From Basidiobolus meristosporus CBS 931.73 (taxonomy: Eukaryota; Basidiobolomycota; Basidiobolomycetes; Basidiobolales; Basidiobolaceae), in NCBI GenBank assembly GCA_002104905.1, contig MCFE01000552.1, positions 1 through 59,217 on the forward strand: DNA of 59,217 nt. Reading direction: 5' to 3'. Positions 45,053 through 54,358 of the stretch are shown piece after piece. Each line of letters opens with the position of its first letter. Position 1 is the first letter of the stretch. Below the pieces are notes generated by a model that was given only the letters and a program-made list of their open reading frames with translations, had not been told where the DNA came from and did not search any database. A program made the translations under genes and the position numbers.

Positions 45053-47486
45053 AACGGCAGCCTACTGTAGCACTTTCAATAGAGAAGCTTGAAAATTGCA
45101 TAATGCTGTATCACCAAGTGGAATCCAAATTCTTGGGATATGAATAAAGAACCTATTCTATAAATGCCAGTTTACAAGAATGATTATATATATGCTTTTA
45201 GGGTTTGAAGATGCGTCCAGAGTTCGGAGGCTTTGGATCAATTTGGAGCTGCTGCTCATTCCTAGGACATCTATAGTCCTAAGAATTCACCTTGCATGTC
45301 TTCCGGGCCATAGATCAATGGAAACTGGATTGAAAATTCAACCATGCAAATGTGTTAAAGAAAGTCAAGGTGAAGTGCGGGCAGAGCCTGGGGTATTCCC
45401 CAATAGCTCCAAGTATTTGGACAAAATCACCGATGGCTTGTACCAAAATGACGAGATATAATGTGATGATACATGAATGATTTGGAGCGATCGAATTATT
45501 CACAGTCAAATATGGCCCTATATGAGTCCCCAATTCCTCTTGTGTTGTTTGGCTGACGAAGAATGGTTGCTCAAAGTTTGCAAAGGCTCCCGCATAGGAA
45601 TAACGATCCTAGATTCATTACACATTCTTGAAACCATTCCCCTGATGTAGAGAGAGGTTTGGGATACTTCACAAGGAGCAACGAAATTGAGGACTTCGAG
45701 CCTTTACATTTCGTAAGAAACCTCCACCGTGTAAGACGGGATTCAGCTCCAGAATGGCTCACTAAATATCATTGCTATGTTGACAGTTTTGGGAATCGTC
45801 AGGTGGATCGGCCAGTCCAAATTCAGCTTCATCTACTAATTAGGAAATGATGAGATATGAAGCATCAGGTGCCGCACAAAACACTTGCTGCATGAGAATG
45901 GAGCCACCACGGAGTTTGAGAACAGGTTTGCTGATCATTCTAAGAAAGCACAAGCGCTGGAAACTGTGCAGAACGTCCAAACAACTTGACGATTATATGT
46001 TGGGTTGTGAAGTATGTCTTCAATGCAATGGGTTGGGGAGTTTGGTTTCGACGCTCACAAATCCGGATAAGGTAAGGTTGTCCCAAAAGGGAATAAATTG
46101 CTGTATGATGACAGGCCCATGCCCTCAGTAAAGCTTGGCAATGAAATGATTATTTTAGCATTCAGCCATTCAGCCGATGGAAACAAGGATTAGGAGATAT
46201 TTGATGAGTGTTCGACTAGAACTTCATAGTCATCGAACACCCCTCCGGTGTGTGTATGTCCAAATCAACCTTAAGCGCACGATGGAGACCGACATATCAC
46301 AGGGGATGGTTCATAATAGCGTATGCGAGAACTCTTGTTTACCTTCGTGAAATTCGAAGGACTGTCCCCATGGCATATCAGACCATCAAGAGAAGGGAGA
46401 ACAAGGGGTAGAGCAATGAACGGACTCGGGACCCTGAATATTCCACTAATCAAGCCGAAAACAGTCGGTGCGTAAAGTTTATTTTTCAGAATGGGAATGC
46501 CACGTACGCTCTAGACAAACTCATGATTGTCCGCACTACCACCCACACCAATCAACCCTCCAAGGCTTGTTAAGTCAATAATTACCGATGATAATGGTAA
46601 CAGCGCTCTCATAGGTGTCTGGAGGGACGTTGGTGGTAATCATTTCTTAATTTAAAACGCATCAGCATGTGTTACCAGGGCCGATTCAGGCAAAAGTGCC
46701 ATTTCAAAATAGGGCCCATCCACTGATTACATGGCGCATGAGAACACCGTTGTGCGAATGGAAGTTCCGGGTTTCGTGGGTCGCCCTTCCCCAGGTCTCG
46801 AAGGAAGATGGTTTAGGAAACGCTGAATATTCATCGAACTTTCCGTCGGTCGCACCGCCGAAAGAACAGGGCCCAAATCAGAGGATTTTTATCAAAGCCC
46901 TTTCCTTTTTCTACGGTTTGGGTTTGAAACCGAATTCAACAATTAGGTTTGTCCAAACCACCACACCACCACACCGCCAAAATAACCTGGATCTCCGTGG
47001 TTATGGCATTTAAGGTATTGGTCCCCTGTACTGCTCATTTATCCAATAGAGGCATCGCTTGTTCGGGAAATATTGCATTTTAAATCATCACAGTGTCAAT
47101 CGCACCCAGGGATTGGTCCAAGTTCGGCCATCGCGAAGCTTCGTTGAAAACACGCGATGGATCAATTGGCTATTTCGCCTGATCGACACCAGCTGACACT
47201 AACTTCATTTACAATCAAATAGGAATCATTTCACGGTACAAATAGACGATTAATTGATTCTGGAACATCTCAAATACCAACTTTATCTTAAACCGTTTTG
47301 CTAGGTCCAGTTTTGGTAAATTGCCAAAGTAATTTTTCTTAAAACATATGATAACTAGCGCCAGATGCCACACCCTCGATAATGCTTAAAAGGACGCTTC
47401 TTTCCTAGCCGAATAGCTCATAACTAGTTCTAATCACTCTTCGCCACTCCTGCTCATTCCCTCGACTCCTCCTCTATTTGGCTAGT
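45053..47486. other. Long intergenic interval, no gene recognised
   Basis: Composition switches here to CpG-containing, gene-like sequence. Several frames of 60-115 codons exist on both strands, but none shows a recognisable domain, a plausible splice chain or a conserved motif. It could hold a decayed gene or long upstream regulatory sequence of the bHLH gene; 'ccaccacaccaccacacc' at about 46,960-46,980 is a minor CCA repeat. Confidence 0.4.
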
Positions 47487-48545
47487 ATGAGCTTTCCCGC
47501 TAACTCTGCAAATAGTCCCACACAGTATATTCAAGCCACCCATAGTACCTCACTGCCAGCAGTGAATTATATGCAAACCGCCACTCCACCCCCTCCAGTC
47601 AACAACATGAACTCGATAAGCAGTCCAGCCTCAGCCAAGCCGCCAGCCGACAAGAACTCGCTACAAAGCAAAATCATCAGTCGAAAACTGAAAGGCTACC
47701 TATTTGAAGACTCCATCCGCGAGTTCAACCCGGAGAAGCTGTACAAAACCAAAGAATCCCGCAAGCGGGAGATATACAAGGTCCAAGGGGTGAATCTTCT
47801 GAACCGCGACGATATCGACAGCAAAACCGCCATCGAACGGCTGCAGAAGAGAAGAGCCCAGCATAACCGTGTTGAGCGTAGAAGACGCGATATGATCAAC
47901 AGCGCGATCGAAGAATTGTCCGAGATCATTCCCAACGCACAACAAGACAAATTCGCCCGGAGTAACGTACTTCGTCTAGCCATCGAGTACATCAAGGAGC
48001 TTCAGGTAGAGGCTCATAACTTACGCAGCGAAAATGAAACCTTGAAAAACCCACAAACACTAGTGCCCCGCCTTGATCCCTCCAAAAAGCCGCCCACCAT
48101 CATCGTAAACTCGAATGGTCAGAACACTTCCCAATTCCAGCCTACTCTATCGGCTGGCTGGGTGCAGGAGCCAAAGGCCCCTTTTACAGCGTCCTATGGG
48201 CTTCCTGCCAGTCCAGGCGATCAAATACACATGACTTCGCCTACAGGATACCCCTCGCCATCGTCAGCCAGCTATTTTGATAAGCCTCGACACCTTTCTC
48301 TTCCTAGCCAATTTTACTCGCACCCTTCTACCCCACCGATATCTATGGGCCAGGCAACCATTGATTCCCAGCCTGATAGCATGATGCACAACCACTACCA
48401 CACTCGGCATATGTCCATTCCCAACGTTTCATTACCAAACCCCGGCCTGGCCCCACCCATGCCAGCACATAGTGGATTTCATTCAGCACCTTCCTCACCA
48501 AGTGATGCCTCGCAGCATCGTCATTCAAGCTACTTTTCGCAGTAG
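47487..48545 (+). CDS. bHLH transcription factor (H-E-R basic region)
   Basis: Single-exon gene of 352 codons. I start at the ATG at 47,487; three in-frame codons upstream would need a TTG start. The N-terminal 60 residues are Ser/Pro/Thr/Ala-rich. A basic, charged conserved-looking stretch follows at about 62-120 (SRKLKGYLFEDSIREFNPEK). The bHLH domain is at about 124-175: RAQHNRVERRRRDMINSAI, loop around PNAQQDKFA, second helix RSNVLRLAIEYIKELQ, with His126/Glu130/Arg134 in the E-box-reading H-E-R positions (class B, USF/Cbf1/MITF-like). A short zipper-like extension (VEAHNLRSENETL) continues helix 2. The C-terminal half is Pro/Ser/His-rich and probably regulatory. Nuclear DNA-binding dimer by family; target pathway unknown. 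No intron seen. Confidence 0.85.
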   Translation: MSFPANSANSPTQYIQATHSTSLPAVNYMQTATPPPPVNNMNSISSPASAKPPADKNSLQSKIISRKLKGYLFEDSIREFNPEKLYKTKESRKREIYKVQGVNLLNRDDIDSKTAIERLQKRRAQHNRVERRRRDMINSAIEELSEIIPNAQQDKFARSNVLRLAIEYIKELQVEAHNLRSENETLKNPQTLVPRLDPSKKPPTIIVNSNGQNTSQFQPTLSAGWVQEPKAPFTASYGLPASPGDQIHMTSPTGYPSPSSASYFDKPRHLSLPSQFYSHPSTPPISMGQATIDSQPDSMMHNHYHTRHMSIPNVSLPNPGLAPPMPAHSGFHSAPSSPSDASQHRHSSYFSQ

Positions 48546-49429
48546 AATCCAACCCATGACCCCTCATTGAGGCGGAACTCCAGCGAAAGAGTTGGTACGT
48601 ATGACGGGATATTTAGATTATCGTCGTGACACCAACATTTCCCAGACACGCATCATTGTAATATAGTAAGGCTGACTTCCACCATCACAATGTATAAATT
48701 GCCAAACAACAATATAAATTAATCATCCCGATTCAACCAAATATCTGCCCACATTGGTGCTTGTGCCAAAAGCCCACCATTGTACAGCTCGGCTCTTTGA
48801 CAAAGATGCGGAAGGTTCCATAGAGCTCGTTGAATTTAACCCATTCCGAAACCTTAACTTGCAATATTCAATACCACTACTAGCCTAGTCTAAATAGAGC
48901 TAATAAGATAAAGTTTGGACATATGGTTCCCATGGACAACCTGATTGCTGCTCATTTCAGTAGTTGAAGATATTGCTGTACTACTATGCCAAGCCGAAGA
49001 TAACTCTAATGCCGGGAATATTCGGAAGCGAACGAAGAATCAATCAGACCAATGGCTAAAGCAGCTCATAGGCCAGCCGAATTGAGTTAGATACCCCTTC
49101 ATTCGCTGCCAATATTCTGGGTGCAATGAGTGATTTTCAAGATAGCCTCTATATCCGGATGATCCGATTCTTCCAAACCACAGAAAATAGCCAAATTACA
49201 GTGGCTTGATGAAAAAGGTTCTTAGATGAGCGATTTGTGTGTAAACAATATTAGTAATATGCTTTAGATTCACCATAAGTTATGATGATAAGTTGGCTGC
49301 GATGACAAACAGGTGATACGAACAAACTGATCGATAAGTGTCTCCATTTCCGACTTTTTGTACTCTTCCCAAATCACTTGGCATTGCCTGTCATTGTATG
49401 CGATTATTCTTTAAACAACCATATTGCCA
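48546..49429. other. Intergenic region between bHLH and copper-fist genes
   Basis: About 0.88 kb. A possible 3'-end signal 'atataaattaat' lies at about 48,711. It then holds the presumed promoter of the copper-fist gene; no clear TATA box and no coding frame. Confidence 0.4.
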
Positions 49430-51379
49430 ATGGTCCTTATCAATGGGATTAAATATGCGTGCGAAACATGTATTCGAGGTCACCGCTCGTCGTCCTGTAG
49501 CCATCTGAAACGACAACTCTTCGAGATCAAAAAGAAAGGTCGACCGGTTACCCAATGCGAACATTGTCGTGAGCTGAGAAAAACCAAAAAGATCCACGTC
49601 AAATGTATATGTGTCAAAGCCGAGCTGGAAGGTATTTCCCATACAACTCTTCCCCTCCCCCGAAAAAATCTCTTGAACACTTGAGCTGACGTTAGCCGGA
49701 CACTTCCTATAGATAAACCCGAACCGGGAAAGATCACCTTGGATTTGGAAAAGACAACCAAAGGCTTGAAAAAGAACGAGAAATTCCAGGGTTTGCATTC
49801 CCGTCGTTTTGACAGTTGCCGTGAGTGCGGTTGTGTTAAATTCTGGTTTGATTTAGTCACTTCCCTTCTGAATCCTTGCCGCTGCTCCGAAGGTTTTCCT
49901 TGTAGGTGTTGCACCGTCGACGAAGGCTTTTACTCCGACATGATTGCCGCTGGTATGGACTCGGCTTCTATTAAAGCCACTTTAGACAACGCAAACTCGT
50001 GCTCGACCAAGTGCAAATCTTGCAAGTCAGGTTGCAAATCCCGGTCAGAGACTGCGGACCATCGTGAACCCACCCATTCTCAACCAAACATAGCTCTCCC
50101 ATCTAATACCAGCTGCTGTTCGTCTGCAAAAAACAAAGAGCCAAGTGAGGCCAGGCCAAATAACGGTTTGACAAAAAAAGTGGAGCCGACAGTTGGTCAA
50201 AATGACACGACAATTACAAGTACACAGCCACCCAGCTGCTGCTCCCGGAAAAAAGAATCCCAAGAGGAACCTCCAAGTGCGTCTGAAGTTGAGACAACTA
50301 AAATCGACCCTAAAAGTGAGTGGTACCGTAATAGACGACGTTGTCCATACATTAACAAAGCTTCCCTTTAACTCAAAACAGAGTCGGAAAGAGCTAAGCT
50401 CATCACGAGTTTGCAGCAGAGCGTTCGTAAACAAGAGACCAATCACAAAATAGCCTGTAAGTTCCAACATATCGAAATGCATCCGAGGTGTTTTATGAGT
50501 AACCGTTTCGCCCATAGTGGAATCGTTGATGAACCCCTGTCGTTGCGGCGAAGGCTATGGATGTACATGTTTGAGCATTCCAGACAAATACACCTTCTTT
50601 GCCGAGTTTGTTGGGACTGGAATTGATATGGAAGCACTTGAACTCAATTTGCAGTGTGGTAGCTCATGTGGTGTGAAGTGCAAATCCTGTAGTACCAAAT
50701 GTTGCGGAAAATCATCTAAGCCGCCCAACAATATAAACCCAACCCTTGACACCAACGAATCCGACTGTACATCAGCAGATAAACTCCCTCATCCCCCACT
50801 CGATCAAGATCCAATAGCTCATGGCTCTTCAAACGATCAAGCGATGAATTCTAATCCAACTTATCCCAAGCGATCCGCTAAGGAGGCTAATCTTGATGAT
50901 CTTGACTCCGTTGACAATAGCCGACTCATACAAATGGTGTATAACAGTGTTCAGCCAGGTAAAACCTGCTGCCAACCCCAAGATGAGATTGGTCAACCCA
51001 GCAAAAAGCCCAAGGTCGAGGCTGCACCGGTGAAAAATTGCTGCGCAAGTCGTAGCGATGATAAAGACTCTAAGAAGGACACCGTTGCTTCCAACTCATG
51101 TTGTGGGGGCAGTGACAAGAAAAATTCCAGCGGCTGTAGCTGCTGTTTCGACCCAGAAAACCCAACCTTCTACACGGACACAGATGGGATTCGAACATGT
51201 GGCTGCGGCTGTAACAAGCCAGCCTTGGATTGTAGTCATTGTCTCAAAGATTTGTGCGAGGGTAAGTACATCCAGTCTTCCAACAAATTTCCACATCTGG
51301 TAAGCTAATACGTTCTCACACAGAAATCATCCTCAAGCCACCGTCTTCATGTCGGGTCTCGCATTCTCTTGGTGAATAG
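49430..51379 (+). CDS. Copper-fist transcription factor with duplicated Cys-rich module
   Basis: Five exons by splice and frame logic: 49,430-49,631; 49,713-50,315; 50,382-50,456; 50,518-51,261; 51,324-51,379 (559 aa). Introns are 61-81 nt with GTATTT, GTGAGT, GTAAGT and GTAAGT donors. Residues 1-60 are a canonical copper fist: MVLINGIKYACETCIRGHR, the KKGRPVTQCEHC stretch (GRP minor-groove motif) and HVKCIC; this domain binds copper-response elements in Ace1/Mac1/Cuf1. Two repeated Cys modules follow, at about 117-175 (NPCRCSEGFPCRCC ... KCKSCKSGC) and about 297-356 (NPCRCGEGYGCTC ... KCKSCSTKCC). Further Cys pairs and clusters (SCC, CCGG, GCSCC, CGCGC) lie towards the C-terminus. These would sense Cu(I). 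Activator or repressor role cannot be read. A TTG two codons upstream was rejected as start. Confidence 0.9.
49632..49712 (+). other. Intron 1 of copper-fist gene
   Basis: GTATTT...CTATAG, branch-like CTGAC at 49,686-49,690. The nearer AG at 49,694-49,695 would run into an immediate TAG, so the downstream AG is chosen; it keeps frame (GAA G|AT AAA). Confidence 0.75.
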
Positions 51380-51525
51380 CATGTTGATTAGTAAATAGAA
51401 CAAATAATGGGGGATTAATGATGGGAATTGTAATACGGATAGATTCGCAGAAAAGGGAACTAGAACATCAGTTTATTGAAATATATATAACAGGCATCGC
51501 TTGTTTAGAATAAAAGCCGCCTTCT
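51380..51525. other. Convergent 3' ends of copper-fist and NDE genes
   Basis: Only 146 bp separate the two stop codons, so the 3' UTRs must nearly touch or overlap. AT-rich tracts (e.g. 'gaaatatatataaca', about 51,478-51,492) may hold polyadenylation signals for one or both. Confidence 0.5.
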
Positions 51526-53753
51526 TCAAATCTTCGACAAATCGCGACCAAATAGAGCTCGCTTGGTCCAGTCCATAGATAGAAGAAGTCTGGTTCGTGT
51601 GGACACCTGTTCACTCCAGTAGATACTGCGCCACAAGTACACCGCACCAAATCCGCTGATGTGATGGCCTTGACCAAAATCTGCCACCGCCGAGCCGCCA
51701 ATATAGGCTAGAGAGCCCAAGTGTGAGTAGTGGAAAGGCGGATATTGATCGTCAGCCTCGACACCAAATGGGGCGTTGTCGGCGCGTGAGGCCAGCGAAT
51801 TTAATTTCCGAGCCATGTACTTCCCCTGCTGACTTGCTACTTGTGCAGTAGCAGGGAGAGTCGTCAACTTGGAATCCACGTACTGAAGTAGCTTCTTCAG
51901 CTCGTCGAGATCCAACTCCCCAGATTCATCCTCGTCGTACTCATTGAAGAGGTCGCGCAACTTGAGCAGATGTGCTCGCGTCTGGGGGTGCTTCACACTC
52001 ATTTCCTCAGCCATCAAGCGGAACTCCTCGAAATCGATGGTTCCCGAATGATTCCTGTCGGCCGCTTCGAAATATTCTATCATGTGCTCGACGAAATTTG
52101 GGTTCTCTACAGTGCTACAATCGCCCAAAGCGTATACCGAGCCATCGGGAATGCCCTTGACACGGAGCCGATTGTCAGTCTCGAGTGCTCGCTTGTTTTT
52201 TTGCGCCTCCAAGCTCTCACAAAGCCTCCTGGTGATGGGCTTCATATCTGCAACGGAGCGTGAGTATGTGCATAAAGTGTCAACCATATGGGCGCTGATT
52301 CCTACCAATTCCTGTAGACCAGAGACACACACCAAATGGCAAGGTCTTTTGAACAGTTGTGCCATCCTTCTGCTTTAGTGTGTAGACTATGTGATCTTCA
52401 TGAACAGATTTCACGCGGGCCAGCGTTATGACGTTGATACCACTGCGCTGAAAGTGCTTCTCTGTGTAGGTAGATATCTTCTCATCGTAAGTGTTGAGGA
52501 TGTGGTCACGCGACTGGATGACTGTGATTTGGACTTTTTCCTTCAACTCAGGCGCGAACTAAAAGGAGGTGGTTAGATGCCGGACACTTTCGACGAAGCA
52601 TGCAAACCCATACATAGCTCACTAGATCCTCCTCGACAAAATCGTACAGCTCTGCGGCAAATTCGACCCCGGTAGGCCCTACAGCAACAAAAGTGAGCAC
52701 CGGTGGTTTAAATTCCGCCTACACACCAAATACCTCCGCCGCATATAACGAAGCTAAGCAGCCGTCTTTTCTCCTCGTCTGAGGTGGTTGGCAAGGCGGC
52801 TTTTTCGAAATTGCTCATGATTCTCTTTTTCAGGTCGCGCGCGTCGTCAATGTTCTTTAGAAAGTTACAGTGCTCGATCCCCTCCACTCCAAATGTCATA
52901 CTCTGGGAGCCGACTGCAATCACCAACTTTCACGGGGGTGAGTACGTCATTGGTGAAATGTCGCGGCAACTAAGATCAACTTGCCTTATCATACGGAAGG
53001 TAAAACTCTTTCCCGTCAACACCCTTGGCCAGGACCATCTTACTGTCATAGAGAATATCCTGTGCCTCGGCCTGAATGCGCATTAGTTGGCTTGATATGG
53101 AATCGATGGGTCGGCTCCCCTACCTGAACGAATAATGCCTTGAGAGGTTGAATGATTTTGCGTACCGGCTCAACCAAAGAACTGAAGGGAGGTATAAGCA
53201 TACTTGTTTGCGCCCAGGGTTCGCGGCGTCCCACTTACCGTAGCTCTAGAGTTCCGACCGTAGCGCTCGGCAGGAGAGGAGTGAAAAGAAAGTAGTTATT
53301 GGGGGAGACAACTGTTACGTCGTATTTCTCCGTGTCCAATTCCTTCAAAAGAGATATAGCCTATGGGTTGAGAGTGAGCACGCTTTAGCTTCAGTCGTTT
53401 CTCCCAAAGACTGACGGAAATCGACTTACCCCCCAGCCGGAGCCTAGAACGACTAAACGTGGCTTAGCTTGCTCTTGCCGATGCACTATTGGCACAGCCG
53501 CTGGCCCTTGTTCCAGGTAAGTCTTGACATTGAGCATGGGCCGTTTGTGTTCAAGGAAGTAAGCAAGAAGTCCCACTCCGAGTACTGAAGCGGAGGCTAG
53601 CTTAAACCAAAGAGACTGGAAGAAGGGTTTATGGCCAAGGGAAGACAAGGGAGCTGGAGCCTGCTGGCGTGTTTGTGCACATTTTGCTGGGGAAAAAAAC
53701 CTCTTGGTTTGCTGGAGGGGGGTCTGGACTTTCTGGAGGCCTTGACGAAACAT
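51526..53753 (-). CDS. External alternative NADH:ubiquinone oxidoreductase with two EF-hands
   Basis: Eight exons on the minus strand: 53,753-53,430; 53,360-53,239; 53,181-53,124; 53,071-52,985; 52,926-52,734; 52,678-52,623; 52,558-52,306; 52,247-51,526 (604 aa). A basic/Ser N-terminus and one hydrophobic segment (about 52-68, [18 protein letters not shown]) fit mitochondrial import and inner-membrane anchoring facing the intermembrane space. FAD-binding [16 protein letters not shown] (about 101-116), NADH-binding [15 protein letters not shown] (about 257-271), and the family block [19 protein letters not shown]. Two 12-residue EF loops, [12 protein letters not shown] (about 428) and [12 protein letters not shown] (about 469), mark the Ca2+-regulated external class (as Neurospora NDE1). 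The C-terminus [18 protein letters not shown] is characteristic. It oxidises cytosolic NADH to feed ubiquinone without proton pumping. Intron 4 has a GC donor. Confidence 0.93.
52927..52984 (-). other. GC-AG intron (intron 4) of the NDE gene
   Basis: 58 nt between LPYDK and LVIAVGS. Donor AAG|GCAAGT, acceptor GAAAG. The protein is continuous only with this excision, and no GT donor fits. GC donors with an otherwise perfect consensus are the usual rare exception. Confidence 0.75.
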
Positions 53754-54358
53754 AACTTGGTAAAGGATGGTTTATTTCAGCAGCATGAAGTGGAAATGGC
53801 ATGAAATCAACGGACTGCAGCTACGTATTGAGGCTTAGGTCATCATGCTGTCAATCATAGGTATCAAGAAAGGCTTGAAACTCGCATATTAATCACATCG
53901 CAATGATACAGGCAGTATTTTGAATGGTCGGGCAAACTTGTTCAGGAAAGACTGTCTCGGAAAAGGATTATTCTCGTGTAACACGCCAGTACTAGACTGT
54001 ATTCTAATCCGGTCATCCCAACAGCGTAGAACCATGCGTATAGCCAATAGCCTTCCGGCGAGCCATCTTCCCAACCATCGATATGTTAGCCTATATATGG
54101 GCATGATTAAAAGGGAGAGTATAACCATAGATATATCACACTCTGGCCGAAAGTGGATTATTCCACCATTTTGATGTGACGATCTGACCAACTCAAACAT
54201 TGTTAAGAGTACCCTCCAGCAAAAAGTTAAATCCCGTTTCAATTGGATATATTGAGAAAATTTCGGAGAATCAAATAAAAATCTGGAGGTGGAAAAACTT
54301 GCTTCAAGTTATAAATTGCATGGTACACTTTGGCTTCTATCCACCCTTAACTCCTATA
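53754..54358. other. Divergent intergenic region (NDE and PBP-like genes)
   Basis: About 0.6 kb between two divergent starts. 'aagttataaattgca' (about 54,306-54,320) is a TATA-like element roughly 40 bp upstream of the PBP-like ATG. No further coding sequence recognised. Confidence 0.4.

Noticed and set aside
47478-47486. TTG start three codons upstream in the bHLH gene
   Set aside because: Fungal genes start at ATG; the ATG at 47,487 is the first in frame.
47696-47995. Minus-strand ORFs opposite the bHLH domain
   Set aside because: Antisense shadows of a gene with clear domain content.
49694-49695. AG at 49,694-49,695 as acceptor of intron 1 in the copper-fist gene
   Set aside because: Together with the donor at 49,632 it would shift the frame and hit TAG after a few codons; the AG at 49,711-49,712 keeps the frame.
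51970-52378. Plus-strand ORFs of 60-98 codons across the NDE gene
   Set aside because: Shadows of the minus-strand exons, no domain or codon pattern.
53198-53205. Earlier acceptor AACAAG before TATGCTT in intron 2 of the NDE gene
   Set aside because: It keeps frame but inserts residues not found in the family; the later CCTTCAG acceptor gives the expected [10 protein letters not shown].
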